This document shows, piece by piece, positions 18,908-28,740 of a DNA stretch of 64,000 nt. Both the position numbers and the translations under genes were made by a program. Location: positions 4,485,981-4,549,980 of the forward strand of contig NZ_KK853997.1 in the NCBI RefSeq assembly GCF_000696185.1, read 5' to 3'. Position 1 is the first letter of the stretch; every line of letters starts with the position of its first letter. Under the pieces are notes generated by a model. The model had not been told where the DNA came from. It worked only from the letters and a program-made list of their open reading frames with translations, and did not search any database. The DNA is from Kitasatospora cheerisanensis KCTC 2395 (GTDB lineage Bacteria > Actinomycetota > Actinomycetes > Streptomycetales > Streptomycetaceae).

Positions 18908-19252
18908 ATGACTGAACGCGCCATGCAGGAACCCACCCTGCTGCTGCTCACCGCCCTCGCGGACGCCCCCCGGCACGGATACGCGCTCATCCAGGAAGTC
19001 GACGCGATCTCCGGGGGGCGGGTGAAGCTGCGCACCGGCACCCTGTACGGCGCCCTCGACCGGCTGCTCCAGCAGGGCCTGATCGAGGTCGCCGCCGAGG
19101 AGATCGTCGACGGCCGGGCCCGCCGCACCTACGCCCTCACCGGCTCCGGCCGGGACGTCCTGGCCACCGAGGCCGAACGGCTGCGCACCGTCGCCGCCGA
19201 GGCGCAGCGCCGCCTCGGCGGCGCGGTCCGTCCCCGGGGGGCCACCGCATGA
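18908..19252 (+). CDS. PadR-family transcriptional regulator
   Basis: A 114-residue winged-helix repressor: TLLLLTALADAPRHGYALIQEV, then TLYGALDRLLQQGLIEV, the PadR hallmark, and the wing segment RRTYALTGSGRDVL. It is short, lacking the long C-terminal dimer domain, so subfamily 2. The TATATG-like -10 box lies at 18895-18900, only a few bases before the start, suggesting a short or absent leader. Its stop overlaps the next start (ATGA, 19249). It probably controls the ABC operon. Confidence 0.9.
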   Translation: MTERAMQEPTLLLLTALADAPRHGYALIQEVDAISGGRVKLRTGTLYGALDRLLQQGLIEVAAEEIVDGRARRTYALTGSGRDVLATEAERLRTVAAEAQRRLGGAVRPRGATA

Positions 19253-20235
19253 GCGTCGCCCTGCCGCCGGGCGCCGGCCGCGCGGGCGTCGCCCTGCGCA
19301 CCGCGCTCGCGCTCTACCCCGCCTGCTACCGCCGCGACCGGGGCGCCGAACTCGCCGAGGTGTTCGCGGACAGCACCGCCGGCTCCGGCCGGCTCGCCAC
19401 CGCCCGCGAGGCGCTCGACCTCGCCGCGTACGGCCTGCGGCTGCGCACCGGCCTCACCGACACCGCGATCGGCGGCCGCCTGCTGGTCGCCGCCGCCCCG
19501 CTGCTGGCCGGCACCCTGCTGGGCGTCGGCGTGTTCCCCGGCACCGGCGACTGGCGGGCCTTCCGGGTCACCGACGCCGCCCGCGCCGGGACGGACGTGT
19601 CCGGGAGCCTGCTGGTCGAGAACCTCGCCGTGCTCGGCCTCGTCGTCGTCCCGCTGCTGCTGGCCGTCGCCGCCGCCCTCGGCGCCTGGCGCGCCGCCCG
19701 GTCGCTCGGCGCGGTCGTCGCGCTGCTCGGCGTCGCCCGGATCTGGTACGCCGCGTTCCACCAGCCGTCCGGCGGGGAGTGGAGCGGCTGGTTCTTCGGC
19801 TACGAGGTCACCGCCCTGGTGCCCCACCTGCTGGGCGGCCTGCTGCTGGCCGTCGCCCCGACCGGCCCGGTCGACTCCCGCGGCCGGGCCGACCGCCTGC
19901 TGGTGCTGGCCGGCGCGGCCACCGGATTCGCCGTCACCCGCGCCCAGGGCGGCTACGACACCCGCAACCTGATGGACGGCTGGTGGCCGGTCGCCCTGCT
20001 GCTCCTCCCGCTGCTGCTGGTGCTGTTCGCCGCCCGCGACCGGCTGCTGCCCGCCGCGCTCGGTCTCGCCGTGCTGCCGCTGACCGCCGCGTTCAGCCTG
20101 TTCTCGCTCTGGGAGCAGGTCGGCGGCATCTGGCGGCTCGCCCCCGGGGTGGCCGTCGTCGCCCTGGTCCTGGTGCCGGCCGCGCGGCTGCTCGGCCGTC
20201 CGACCCGGCGTCGGTTCACGTCCCGGGCGGGCTGA
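19249..20235 (+). CDS. Polytopic membrane protein of unknown function
   Basis: A 328-residue protein with a cytosolic N-terminal third, ALYPACYRRDRGAELAEVFAD, the pattern often seen in membrane proteins encoded beside PadR regulators. About seven or eight hydrophobic helices follow, from LLVAAAPLLAGTLLGVGVF to VAVVALVLVPAARLL. Translational coupling to padR (4-nt overlap) and closeness to the ABC genes suggest one functional unit, perhaps envelope stress or export. No catalytic motif is seen. Confidence 0.75.
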   Translation: MSVALPPGAGRAGVALRTALALYPACYRRDRGAELAEVFADSTAGSGRLATAREALDLAAYGLRLRTGLTDTAIGGRLLVAAAPLLAGTLLGVGVFPGTGDWRAFRVTDAARAGTDVSGSLLVENLAVLGLVVVPLLLAVAAALGAWRAARSLGAVVALLGVARIWYAAFHQPSGGEWSGWFFGYEVTALVPHLLGGLLLAVAPTGPVDSRGRADRLLVLAGAATGFAVTRAQGGYDTRNLMDGWWPVALLLLPLLLVLFAARDRLLPAALGLAVLPLTAAFSLFSLWEQVGGIWRLAPGVAVVALVLVPAARLLGRPTRRRFTSRAG

Positions 20236-20358
20236 CCGGACGCACGAACGGGACGCCGGCGGGCGAACGGGACACCAGTGGGGCGCGAACGGAGGAGGGC
20301 GCGGGGCCGAACGGCCGAGGGGGGTCGCTCGGGGCGGACCGATGTGGCAGGCTATCGG

Positions 20359-20374
20359 ATATGTCTAGACCAAT
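20359..20374. promoter_or_regulatory. dre-like sequence overlapping the cutC start
   Basis: ATATGTCTAGACCAAT contains the GTCTAGACCA core and matches the dre consensus at 12 of 16 positions. It overlaps the ATG of cutC at 20361. If DasR binds here it would block translation-start-proximal transcription. The match may be chance; no amino-sugar gene is adjacent. Confidence 0.35.
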
Positions 20375-21047
20375 GTTCGAAGTGATCGCGCTGACCGCCC
20401 AGGACGCGAGGGCCGCCGAGTCGGGCGGAGCGGACCGCCTCGAACTGGTCACCGACATGGCCGCCGACGGGCTCACCCCCGGCGTCCGGGACTTCGCCGG
20501 GATCCGCGCCGCCGTCTCGCTGCCGCTGCGGGTCATGCTCCGCATCCGCGACGGCTTCACCCCCGGCGACCTCGACGAGCTGCTCGCCCGGGCCGCCGCG
20601 CTGCGCGCCGAGGGCGCCGAGGAGTTCGTCTTCGGCTTCCTCACCCCCGACGGCGCGATCGACCTCGACGCGACCCGCGCCGTCGCCGACGCCGTCGCCG
20701 GCTGCCGCTGGACCTTCCACCGGGCCATCGACCACAGCGCCGACCGCTCCGAGGTCCGCGCCGCCGTCGCGGACCTGCCCGGGCTCGACACCTTCCTCAC
20801 CTCCGGCGCCGCGGCCGGCATCGACGCCGGGCAGGAAGTCCTGCTCGGCGAACTCGCCAAGTCCGGCGAACCCGGCTACCGCCAGCGGATCCTGGTCGGC
20901 GGCGGCCTCCGCGCCGAACACGTCCCGGACCTCCGCGCCGCCGGCTTCGACGCCTTCCACATCGGCGGCGCGGCCCGCGAGGGCGGCTGGGCCGGGGCGG
21001 TCGACGCGGCGAAGGTCGCGCAGTGGCGCGAGCTCATCGGAACGTAG
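20361..21047 (+). CDS. cutC: CutC-family protein (copper homeostasis protein homologue)
   Basis: A 228-residue TIM-barrel protein of the CutC family: FEVIALTAQDARAAESGGADRLELV at the N-terminus, then GLTPGV, VMLRIRDGF, FVFGFLTPDGAID, TFHRAIDH, and DTFLTSGAAAG. The family was named for copper tolerance but a direct metal role is disputed. The ATG 20361 gives the family N-terminus MSRPMFEV. The gene stands alone between the PadR operon and the convergent helD-like gene. A dre-like palindrome overlaps its start. Confidence 0.9.
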   Translation: MSRPMFEVIALTAQDARAAESGGADRLELVTDMAADGLTPGVRDFAGIRAAVSLPLRVMLRIRDGFTPGDLDELLARAAALRAEGAEEFVFGFLTPDGAIDLDATRAVADAVAGCRWTFHRAIDHSADRSEVRAAVADLPGLDTFLTSGAAAGIDAGQEVLLGELAKSGEPGYRQRILVGGGLRAEHVPDLRAAGFDAFHIGGAAREGGWAGAVDAAKVAQWRELIGT

Positions 21048-21077
21048 CAGCGAAGGCCCGGCCCGCCTGCCCCTGCG

Positions 21078-23146
21078 TCAGCCCAACTCCTCCGGCAGCG
21101 GCTCGGTGTGAAGCACCGTCAGCCCGGAGACGGCTCGGGTCAGGGAGACGTAGAGGCGGCGCAGGCCGGTGCGGCGGTCGGGTTCGCCGGTGACGATCGC
21201 GGCGGGTTCGTCGAGGACCACGTAGTCGTACTCGAGGCCCTTGGCGAGCGAGGCGGGGACCAGCGTCAGCCGGGCGTCGGCGGTGGTCTCGGTGCCGGGT
21301 TCGAGGTGCGGGAGCCCGGCGGCGGCGAGCGCCTCCGCGAGGACCGGGATCCGGGCGTCGGCCGCGATCAGGCCGACCGAGCCCTCGTGGCGGAGGGCGT
21401 CGCGGCAGGCGGCGAGGACGGCCCCGTCGCGGCCGTCCGGGACGTGACGGACGGTCAGCGAGCCGGGGGTGTCGCGGACGGAGGTCGCGGGGGCCAGGCC
21501 GGGGGCGATCGTGGGGAGCAGCCGGGACGCGTAGGCGATCACCTCGCCGGGGACGCGGAAGCCCTGGGTGAGCTCCTCGATGTGCGCGCCGTCCTTGCCG
21601 AGGTGGTGCAGCGCCTCCTGCCAGCTGCCGGTGGCCCACGGGGTGGTGCCCTGGGCGAGGTCGCCGAGGACGGTCGCGGAGCCGGTGGTGCAGCGGCGGC
21701 CGACGGCGCGGTACTGCATGGGGGAGAGGTCCTGGGCCTCGTCGACGACCACGTGGCCGAGCGACGGGGTGCGGTGCACCAGGTCGGCGGTCTCGTCGAT
21801 CAGCACGGCGTCGGCGGCGGACCACGGCGCGGTGCGGGCGGAGCGCGGCGCCTTGGCCCACCGGATGGCGGCCTGCTCCTCGGCGTCCAGGACGCCGTCC
21901 GCGGCGGCGGCCAGGAACTCGGCGTCGGTCAGCAGGCGGTGCACCAGCTTGACCGGGTCGACGGCCGGCCAGCAGGCCTTGACCACGGCCTTCACGGCGG
22001 CGTTCCGGGCCACCGCGTCCTGCACCCGGTCGTCGGGGCCTCGCCGCCGTGCTCCATCTTCACCAGCACGGCGTGCGCGATCCGCTGCGGGAGGGCCTCG
22101 GCGGCGGCCCCGTAGCGGATCTCGCGGGCCATCAACTCGCGGACGATCTCCTCGAGTTCGTACGCGGGCACGCGCCAGCGGCGGGAGCCGCGGACCACCA
22201 CGCAGGGCTCGGTCGGCAGCGTGATGCCGGCCCGGACGGCGTTGCGCAGCACCCGGGCCATCCGGGCGTCGCCCTTGATCCGGGCGGCTTCGGCGGAGTC
22301 GGCGCCGCGGACCTCGACGTGGCCGACGAGCTCCTGCACGGTGGCCTGGGCGACGTCCAGCTCGCCGAGGGCGGGCAGCACCTGCTCGATGTACTGGAGG
22401 AAGGACCGGTTCGGGCCGACCACCAGGGTGCCGGTGCGGGCGAGCCGCTCGCGGTGCGCGTACAGCAGGTAGGCGACACGGTGCAGGCCGACGGCGGTCT
22501 TCCCGGTGCCGGGGGCGCCCTGCACGCAGACGGTGCCGGAGATGTCGGCGCGGACGATCTCGTCCTGCTCGGGCTGGATGGTGGCGACGATGTCGCGCAT
22601 CGGGCCGACGCGGGGCTTCTCGATCTCCGCGGCGAGCAGCGCCGAGCGCGTGTCGCCCTCGTCCGGGTCGGACAGGTTCTCGTCCTCGTAGGCCGTCAAC
22701 TCGCCGCCGGTGTAGCCGAAGCGGCGGCGCTTGGCGACGTCCATCGGGTCCTTGCGGCTGGCCCGGTAGAACGGCTGGGAGACCGGGGCGCGCCAGTCGA
22801 TCACCATCGGGTCGCCGTCGGCGTCGTGGACGTGCCGGCGGCCGATGTAGAACTGCTCGCCGCCGCTGCCCTCGGAGTCGGCCTCGCTGATCGCGTGCAG
22901 GTAGTCCAGGCGGCCGAAGAACAGCGGGGTGTGCGCCAGGTCGGCGAGCGCCTTGATGCGCTCGTCGATCTGCTTCTGCAGCACCAGCGCGGACACCCAG
23001 GTGCCGGTGACGTCGCGCAGGTCGAGCGCCTCGACGTCCTCCCGCATCGCCGTCAGGGCGGCCCGGGACGCGGCCAGGTGGGAACGTTCGCGGCCGAGCG
23101 GATCGGCGTCGGCGGCGAGCGTGTCGGTGGAAGTGGGGGAGTGCAC
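21078..23146 (-). CDS. HelD/HelR-like RNA polymerase-associated helicase (one-base frameshift at 22035-22038)
   Basis: UvrD/Rep-like superfamily 1 ATPase of the HelD class, which removes stalled or drug-bound RNA polymerase. N-terminal coiled-coil part: RERSHLAASRAALTAMREDVEALD. Walker A is QGAPGTGKTAVGLHRVAYLL, Walker B VVVDEAQDLSPMQYR, and C-terminal motifs include EELTQGFRVPGEV and RLYVSLTRAVSGL. The frame breaks after KMEHGGEAP; one added base in the G run 22035-22038 restores 689 residues. GTG 23146 sits behind GGAAGG. HelR-type rifamycin tolerance is plausible, but I do not see a rifamycin-associated element upstream. Confidence 0.85.
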
Positions 23147-23457
23147 GGCGGACCTTCCCGGCCGCCCGGCATCCACGGGCGGCGGACTCGTCTTGGCTCA
23201 CGGTGAAGGACACCGGCCGGTTTCCGAGCGGCCGGTACCTCCCACGGCTGCCGACGCGGCACCACGGTTCGGGAGGGGCAGACGGACGATCCTAGACCCG
23301 CGACCGCGCGGGTGCGAATCGTTTTCCCCTACCCCGGTCCCGGGGATCACCCCCGGAACGGAGTAGGGGTCGGTACGCCTCCAGGACGACCGGGCGCCCG
23401 CCAGGTACGGCCTTTCGGGCGATGCCCGCGGCAGGTCGGCGGACCTACCGTGGACCC
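23147..23457. other. 311-bp divergent intergenic region with hairpins
   Basis: No gene is seen between the helD-like gene and the 51-residue ORF. Two inverted repeats stand out: ACCGGCCG/CGGCCGGT at 23212-23219 and 23229-23236, and CCCCTAC/GTAGGGG at 23326-23332 and 23363-23369, which enclose a CCCCGG/CCGGGG pairing. They could be leader structure or transcription stops. No rifamycin-associated element was found here. Confidence 0.55.
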
Positions 23458-23613
23458 ATGACGACCGAACGAATGAACCCGCAGGTCAACGGCGCGCACA
23501 GCAGCTCCGCGCGCCGCCGCAACCCGGTGGCCAACGCCGTCCGCAACGTCGGCATCGTGCTCGACACCGCCGCGCGCGTGCTCTTCCTGGGCCGCGACGG
23601 CGTCAAGATGTAG
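23458..23613 (+). CDS. Small basic protein, 51 residues
   Basis: Short ORF starting MTTERMNPQVNG with a Ser/Arg-rich stretch (SSSARRRNP) and a predicted amphipathic helix VANAVRNVGIVLDTAARVLFL ending GRDGVKM. I do not recognise the family. It has normal G/C-rich third positions, and converges on the XPB-type helicase gene with only 7 bp between stops. The C-terminal helix is moderately hydrophobic, so membrane or protein contact is possible. Confidence 0.5.
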   Translation: MTTERMNPQVNGAHSSSARRRNPVANAVRNVGIVLDTAARVLFLGRDGVKM

Positions 23614-23620
23614 CCGCCGC

Positions 23621-25252
23621 CTACAGGTCGTCCGCGTCGACGATCCGGTAGGCGTAGCCCTGCTCGGCCAGGAAGCGCTGGCGGTGCGCCGCGAAGTCCT
23701 GGTCGACGGTGTCCCGGGCGACCACCGAGTAGAAGTGCGCCGCGTGCCCGTCCGCCTTCGGCCGCAGCACCCGGCCCAGGCGCTGCGCCTCCTCCTGGCG
23801 GGAGCCGAAGGTCCCCGACACCTGGATGGCCACGGTGGCCTCCGGCAGGTCGATCGAGAAGTTCGCGACCTTGGAGACCACCAGCACGCTGATCTCCTTC
23901 GTCCGGAACGCGTCGAACAGCTTCTCGCGCTGCGCGTTCGTGGTCTCGCCCTTGATCACCGGGGCGTTCAGCGCCTCGCCCAACTCGTCCAGCTGGTCGA
24001 TGTACTGGCCGATGACCAGGGTCTGGTCGCCCTTGTGCTTCTCCACCAGCCGCTCCACCACCCGGCGCTTGGTCGCCGTGGTGGAGCAGAACCGGTACTT
24101 CTCCTCCGGCTCGGCGGTGGCGTACATCAGCCGCTCCGAGTCGGACAGCGTCACCCGCACCTCGCAGCAGTCGGCGGGCGCGATGTAGCCCTGCGCCTCG
24201 ATCTCCTTCCACGGGGCGTCGAAGCGCTTCGGGCCGATCAGCGAGAACACGTCGCCCTCCCGGCCGTCCTCGCGCACCAGCGTCGCGGTCAGGCCGAGCC
24301 GGCGGCGGGCCTGCAGGTCGGCGGTGAACTTGAACACCGGCGCGGGCAGCAGGTGCACCTCGTCGTACACCACCAGGCCCCAGTTGCGGGCGTCGAACAG
24401 CTCCAGGTGCGGGTACACGCCCTTCCGCTTGGTGGTCATCACCTGGTAGGTGGCGATGGTCACCGGGCGGATCTCCTTGCGGGTGCCGCTGTACTCGCCG
24501 ATCTCGTCCTCGGTCAGCGAGGTCCGCTTGACCAGCTCGTGCTTCCACTGCCGCGCCGAGACGGTGTTGGTCACCAGGATCAGCGTGGTCGCCTTGGCCT
24601 CCGCCATCGCCGCCGCGCCCACCAGCGTCTTGCCGGCGCCGCACGGCAGCACCACGACGCCGGAGCCGCCGTGCCAGAAGCCGTCCACCGCGTGCCGCTG
24701 GTACGGGCGCAGCTCCCAGCCGTCCTCCTCCAGGTGGATCGGGTGCGACTCGCCGTCCACGTACCCGGCGTGGTCCTCGGCCGGCCAGCCCAGCTTCAGC
24801 AGCACCTGCTTGATCTGCCCGCGCTCCGACGGGTGCACCACCACGGTGTCCGGGTCCACCCGGGCCCCGACCAGCGGCGCGATCTTCTTCGACCGCAGCA
24901 CCTCCTCCAGCACCGGCCGGTCGGTGGTCGACAGCACCAGCCCGTGCACCGGGTGCTTCTGCAACTGCAGCCGCCCGTACCGGGCCATGGTGTCCGCGAC
25001 GTCGACCAGCAGCGCGTGCGGCACCGGGTACCGCGAGTACGTCACCAGCGCGTCGACCACCTGCTCGGCGTCGTGCCCCGCCGCGCGGGCGTTCCACAGG
25101 CCCAGCGGCGTCACCCGGTAGGTGTGGATGTGCTCCGGCGCCCGCTCCAGCTCGGCGAACGGCGCGATCACCCGCCGGCACTCCGCCGCCTGCGGATGGT
25201 CGATCTCCAACAGCAGCGTCTTGTCGCTCTGCACGATCAGCGGTCCGTTCAC
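23621..25252 (-). CDS. XPB/Rad25-type DNA repair helicase
   Basis: A 543-residue superfamily 2 helicase of the XPB family. It has an N-terminal damage-recognition-like domain (IVQSDKTLLLEIDHP to about 150). RecA-like domain 1 has Walker A PCGAGKT, motif II DEVH, and motif III LGLTATLVREDGREGD including the XPB RED motif. RecA-like domain 2 has VIKGET, VVSKVANFSIDLPEA and the arginine finger motif QRLGRVLRPK. It unwinds DNA 3'-5', probably in repair or transcription. A separate Helicase_C_3 protein is encoded at 28741-31229, suggesting a shared pathway. Confidence 0.93.
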   Translation of the reverse strand: MNGPLIVQSDKTLLLEIDHPQAAECRRVIAPFAELERAPEHIHTYRVTPLGLWNARAAGHDAEQVVDALVTYSRYPVPHALLVDVADTMARYGRLQLQKHPVHGLVLSTTDRPVLEEVLRSKKIAPLVGARVDPDTVVVHPSERGQIKQVLLKLGWPAEDHAGYVDGESHPIHLEEDGWELRPYQRHAVDGFWHGGSGVVVLPCGAGKTLVGAAAMAEAKATTLILVTNTVSARQWKHELVKRTSLTEDEIGEYSGTRKEIRPVTIATYQVMTTKRKGVYPHLELFDARNWGLVVYDEVHLLPAPVFKFTADLQARRRLGLTATLVREDGREGDVFSLIGPKRFDAPWKEIEAQGYIAPADCCEVRVTLSDSERLMYATAEPEEKYRFCSTTATKRRVVERLVEKHKGDQTLVIGQYIDQLDELGEALNAPVIKGETTNAQREKLFDAFRTKEISVLVVSKVANFSIDLPEATVAIQVSGTFGSRQEEAQRLGRVLRPKADGHAAHFYSVVARDTVDQDFAAHRQRFLAEQGYAYRIVDADDL

Positions 25253-25373
25253 GCCTGTGCATCCCCTTCCGCGCGGGCCAAACCTCCAGTGTGCCGCATC
25301 GGCGGGCCGACGGCGGACGGCCGCCGCAGCGCATCCCGGAGGAGGCTGCGACGGCCGTCGCCGAAGGCCGGTG

Positions 25374-26546
25374 CTACCGCGCCGCGCGGGCGCCCCCGGA
25401 CCGGTTGCGCAGCAGCAGCCTGCGCCCGGGGTTCTCGACGTAGGTGTGCAGCAGCCAGGCCGCGCTCAGCGAGATCGTGAAGGCGGCGCCGGCCACCAGC
25501 AGGCCGGTCGGCCAGGGGTCCTTCGGGTGCGAGCGGTACAGGTGCTCGCCGGTGCGGATGACCAGGATGTGCACCATGTAGAAGGCGAAGGAGATCTCGC
25601 CCAGCTTCACGCTGATCCGCCCGCGCCACGGCGAGGGCTCGTCCCGCAGGTCGGCCACCGCGGCGGCCGCGATCAGCGAGGCGAAACCGACCACCGTGCA
25701 GGCCGCGTAGCGGTACGGGAAGTCCGCCTGCGAGGCCATGAAGTAGCCGAACATGGTCAGGCCGAACGCCACGGTCAGCCCGGGGCCGCGCCACCGGTTC
25801 TCCCGGACGAGCTCGGCCAGCACGATGCCGAGCAGGAACTCCGGCACCCGGGCGAGCGGGAAGTAGTAGATCGCCCAGTCCGCGTGCATCGGCTCCGCGA
25901 AGCGGTCGACCAGCGTCGGCATCGCCACCACCAGGGCCAGCGAAACGGCGCCGATGGCCACGCTGCCGCGCCAGCCGGTGGCCCGCAGCGGCCGGATGAT
26001 CAGCGGGAACAGGAAGTAGAAGAACGCCTCGCAGGCGAGCGACCAGCTGACCGGGTTCGCGCTCTGGTAGAAGCTCCCGTCGTGGACCCACGACTGCACC
26101 AGGAACAGGTTCGCCAGCAGCTGCCGCCGCTCCGGGATCGTCCCCGCGGCGAGGAAGTACGCCATCGCCAGCGCGATCAGCGCCGTCGCGAGGTGCAGCG
26201 GGTAGACCCGCGCCAGGCGGCGCCGCCAGAACCGGACCACGCCGCGGCTGCCCGGCGGCGTCGACCAGGCCAGCACGAAGCCGGAGAGGATGAAGAAGAA
26301 CGACACCCCGGTGTTGCCGACGCCGAACGCGTAGCCCAGCATGCCGCCGGTCCGCCCGCCGAAGTACTCGACGATGCACACGTGGAACAGGAAGACCATG
26401 AGTGCGGCGGTCCACCGCAGGCCCGTCAGCGAGGGCAGCGAGACCGGCCGGGCGGTCTTGGCAGAGCCCCCCGCCGAGGCCTGCTGCGGCAGCGGAGCGC
26501 CGTGCGACTCAGGGGCCGGGCCTGTTATGCGATCTGTCGTTGACAC
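25374..26546 (-). CDS. Membrane acyltransferase (OafA/YrhL, acyltransferase 3 family)
   Basis: A roughly 390-residue protein with about ten membrane helices. It begins its core with LPSLTGLRWTAALMVFLFHVC; the His in VFLFHV is the family catalytic histidine. GVSFFFILSGFVLAWS and RRRLARVYPLHL follow as usual. It transfers acyl groups to an extracytoplasmic sugar or lipid. I prefer GTG 26546: a TATCTT-like -10 box ends only a few bases upstream and no ribosome site is visible, so the mRNA may be leaderless. In-frame sequence further upstream is proline/arginine-rich and not family-like. Confidence 0.88.
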   Translation of the reverse strand: MSTTDRITGPAPESHGAPLPQQASAGGSAKTARPVSLPSLTGLRWTAALMVFLFHVCIVEYFGGRTGGMLGYAFGVGNTGVSFFFILSGFVLAWSTPPGSRGVVRFWRRRLARVYPLHLATALIALAMAYFLAAGTIPERRQLLANLFLVQSWVHDGSFYQSANPVSWSLACEAFFYFLFPLIIRPLRATGWRGSVAIGAVSLALVVAMPTLVDRFAEPMHADWAIYYFPLARVPEFLLGIVLAELVRENRWRGPGLTVAFGLTMFGYFMASQADFPYRYAACTVVGFASLIAAAAVADLRDEPSPWRGRISVKLGEISFAFYMVHILVIRTGEHLYRSHPKDPWPTGLLVAGAAFTISLSAAWLLHTYVENPGRRLLLRNRSGGARAAR

Positions 26547-26672
26547 GCTGCAAGATAGCACGCGCCCGACCGCGCTCCGGGTAGGCCGGGCACCCGGATC
26601 GGGCGCCGAAATAGGCGGCCGGGCGGCCCAGTTGGCAGCCGGACCCGCCGTCACGCGCGGGCCTGCCGGAGG

Positions 26673-28269
26673 TCAGCCCAGGAAGAAGTTGTGGCCGACG
26701 TCCGGCGGGATCTTCTCCTGGTACGGGGTCGAGTCAGGGCCGGGCAGGTGGGTGCCGGGGACCGGCTCGGTGCCGGTGTGCCGGAGCAGGGTGACGCCGT
26801 CCTGGTCGAAGAGCTCCTGGTAGCCGTGGGCCAGCAGGAACGCGCGGTACGCGGCCTGGTCCGGGTCGCGCTGGAACGGGAAGGCGCGCTGGGTGTAACG
26901 GAGGATCACGTACTCCTGGCCGCGCGGCGTGCCGTCGGCCAGCATCACCCGCGTGCGGTTGGTCAGGCGCGGCGCGACCTGGTTGTCGGCCTCCACCGTC
27001 GCCCCGTCCGGGATCAGCTCCGCCGCCCGGGCCAGCGCCGCCGTCGGCGCCTTCGGCTGCCACTCGTACGGCACGGCCAGGTGGTACAGGCCGAGCCCCG
27101 CCGCGGCGGCCAGCGACAGCACGGCGGCGGTGGCGCCCAGGCGGCGGGCCCGCCGGCGCCGGCCGCCCGCCCACAGCACGCCCAGGGCCTCGATCGCGGC
27201 GGTGACCAGGATCGGCCACAGGAACGCGTCGTAGTGCCGGGCGATCGACCAGTGGTTCGGATTGTCGGACAGGATCCGCTCCGCCAGCAGCGGCAGCGCC
27301 ACCAGCGAGGTCGCCGAACGGAACGGCAGCGCGGCCGTGGTGAGCACCAGCCAGCCGAGCAGGATCGGCTTCAACGGGCTGGAGAACGCCGACTCCACCA
27401 GCAGCCACGGATCGCCCAGCACGTTCCGCAGCGCCTCGCCGCCGTCCGCGCCCAGCTGCGTGTAGTTCCAGTAGTAGCCGGGCACCCCGCCCATCGCCGG
27501 TATCAGGTAGCCGATCTCCACCGCGCTGGCCAGCGGACCGCCCGCCAGCAGCAACCAGCCGAACACCTTCGCCCGGCGGTCCGGACCGCCGCGCTCCCGC
27601 CACAGCACCACCGCGCCGAACGCGCCGACCGCGAGCCCCAGGTCCTCCTTGGTCGCGCACAGCAGCAGCGCCGCCAGCGCCGCCGCCCCCAGCGCCGCGC
27701 CCCGCCCGCTCGAACAGCAGCAGGAACAGCGGAACGGCGAACCCCACCTCGTGGAACCCGCCGCGCGAGGAGATCAGCAGCGGCCAGCCCAGCCCGTACA
27801 CCAGTGCCGCGACGTCCAGCACCCGCGTCCGGACCCGCGCGTCGGCGCCCGCGAACGCCCGGCTCGCGATCCGGCGCACCAGCGGGACACCCGCCGCGAA
27901 CAGCGCCGCCTGGCCCACCAGCAGCATCCGCGGGTCGTCCCACACCCAGTACAGCGGGGCGAGCAGCGCCAGCACCGGCGAGAAGTGGTCGCCCAGCAGC
28001 GAGAAGCCCGGCGGGAACTCGTGGTGCACGCTCTTCAGCGTCGACACCGGCAGCCTGAAGTGCGCGTAGCCGCGCACCCCCTGGTCGAAGATGCCCAGGT
28101 CGAACCCGCCCAGCTGGAGCGACGTCCACTGCTGCAGGCCCAGCGCCAGACACGCCGCGAAGCTCAGCAGGGTCAGCAGGACGGTACGGCGCCGACGGGT
28201 GAGCCGGACCCCGGACGCGCGGTCCGTCGCCCGGACGACCGGCGTCTGCACAGCGGGGGAAGTGGTCAC
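26673..28269 (-). CDS. DUF2079 membrane protein (frameshift at 27700-27703)
   Basis: A polytopic protein related to GT-C glycosyltransferases: after a cytosolic start, LLTLLSFAACLALGLQQW forms helix 1, followed by GGFDLGIFDQGVRGYA (family DLGIFDQ motif) and HHEFPPGFSLLGDHFSP. The C-terminal part has helices and then a soluble domain including ADNQVAPRLTNR and GTPRGQEYVI. The frame breaks at LLLFERAG; removing one base of the G/C run 27700-27703 (or adding two) joins both parts into about 531 residues. Substrate unknown; lipid-linked sugar transfer is a family-level inference. Confidence 0.78.
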
Positions 28270-28419
28270 GGATTCGGTCCTGTCGGGGGCCGACAAGGGC
28301 CCGGTCCGGCGGTCGTTCCGCAGTCTAACCGCCGCCCCGGGCCCCCTCCGGCGGAACGGCAAGCGGAACCCGGGCCCCCGCAGCAGTGACCCCGGGGCCG
28401 CCGGCTCGTTGGGCAGGCC

Positions 28420-28698
28420 ATGACCATGCGCAACCGATTCCTGGCCGGCCTCGCGCTGTCCGGCGCCGCCCTTGCCACCACCCTCGGGGCGGCCCCCGCC
28501 CACGCGAGCGAGGGCCCCGCCCTCGACCAGGTCGCCGACATCGGCCAGCCCGGCGGCCTCATCGGCACCCTCGCCTTCACCGGCACCGGCCTCCTCACCG
28601 GCGTCGAACCGAAGATCCCGGACCCGAAGACGATCGTCGAAGAGGCGAAGAAGCAGAAGGCGGACGAGGAAGCCAAGCAGCACGCCGCGGGCAAGTAG
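28420..28698 (+). CDS. Small secreted protein
   Basis: A 92-residue protein with a Sec signal peptide: MTMRNRF, hydrophobic ALSGAALATTLGA, and a likely cleavage AHA|SEG near residue 30. The mature part is about 62 residues, Gly-rich (GQPGGLIGTLAFTGTG) and then strongly charged (EEAKKQKADEEAKQ). No cysteines are seen in the mature part. It is divergent from the DUF2079 gene and convergent with the Helicase_C_3 gene. Small exported proteins of this type are common in streptomycetes, mostly without known role. Confidence 0.7.
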   Translation: MTMRNRFLAGLALSGAALATTLGAAPAHASEGPALDQVADIGQPGGLIGTLAFTGTGLLTGVEPKIPDPKTIVEEAKKQKADEEAKQHAAGK

Positions 28699-28740
28699 CG
28701 GGGGCGAAGGCCGGGAGCCGGCCCGCCGGCCTACTAGTCC

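Noticed and set aside
23147..23457. Rifamycin-associated element upstream of the HelD-like gene
   Set aside because: I looked for the inverted GGGGCTTGC/GCAAGCCCC-type repeat and did not find it; only unrelated hairpins occur.
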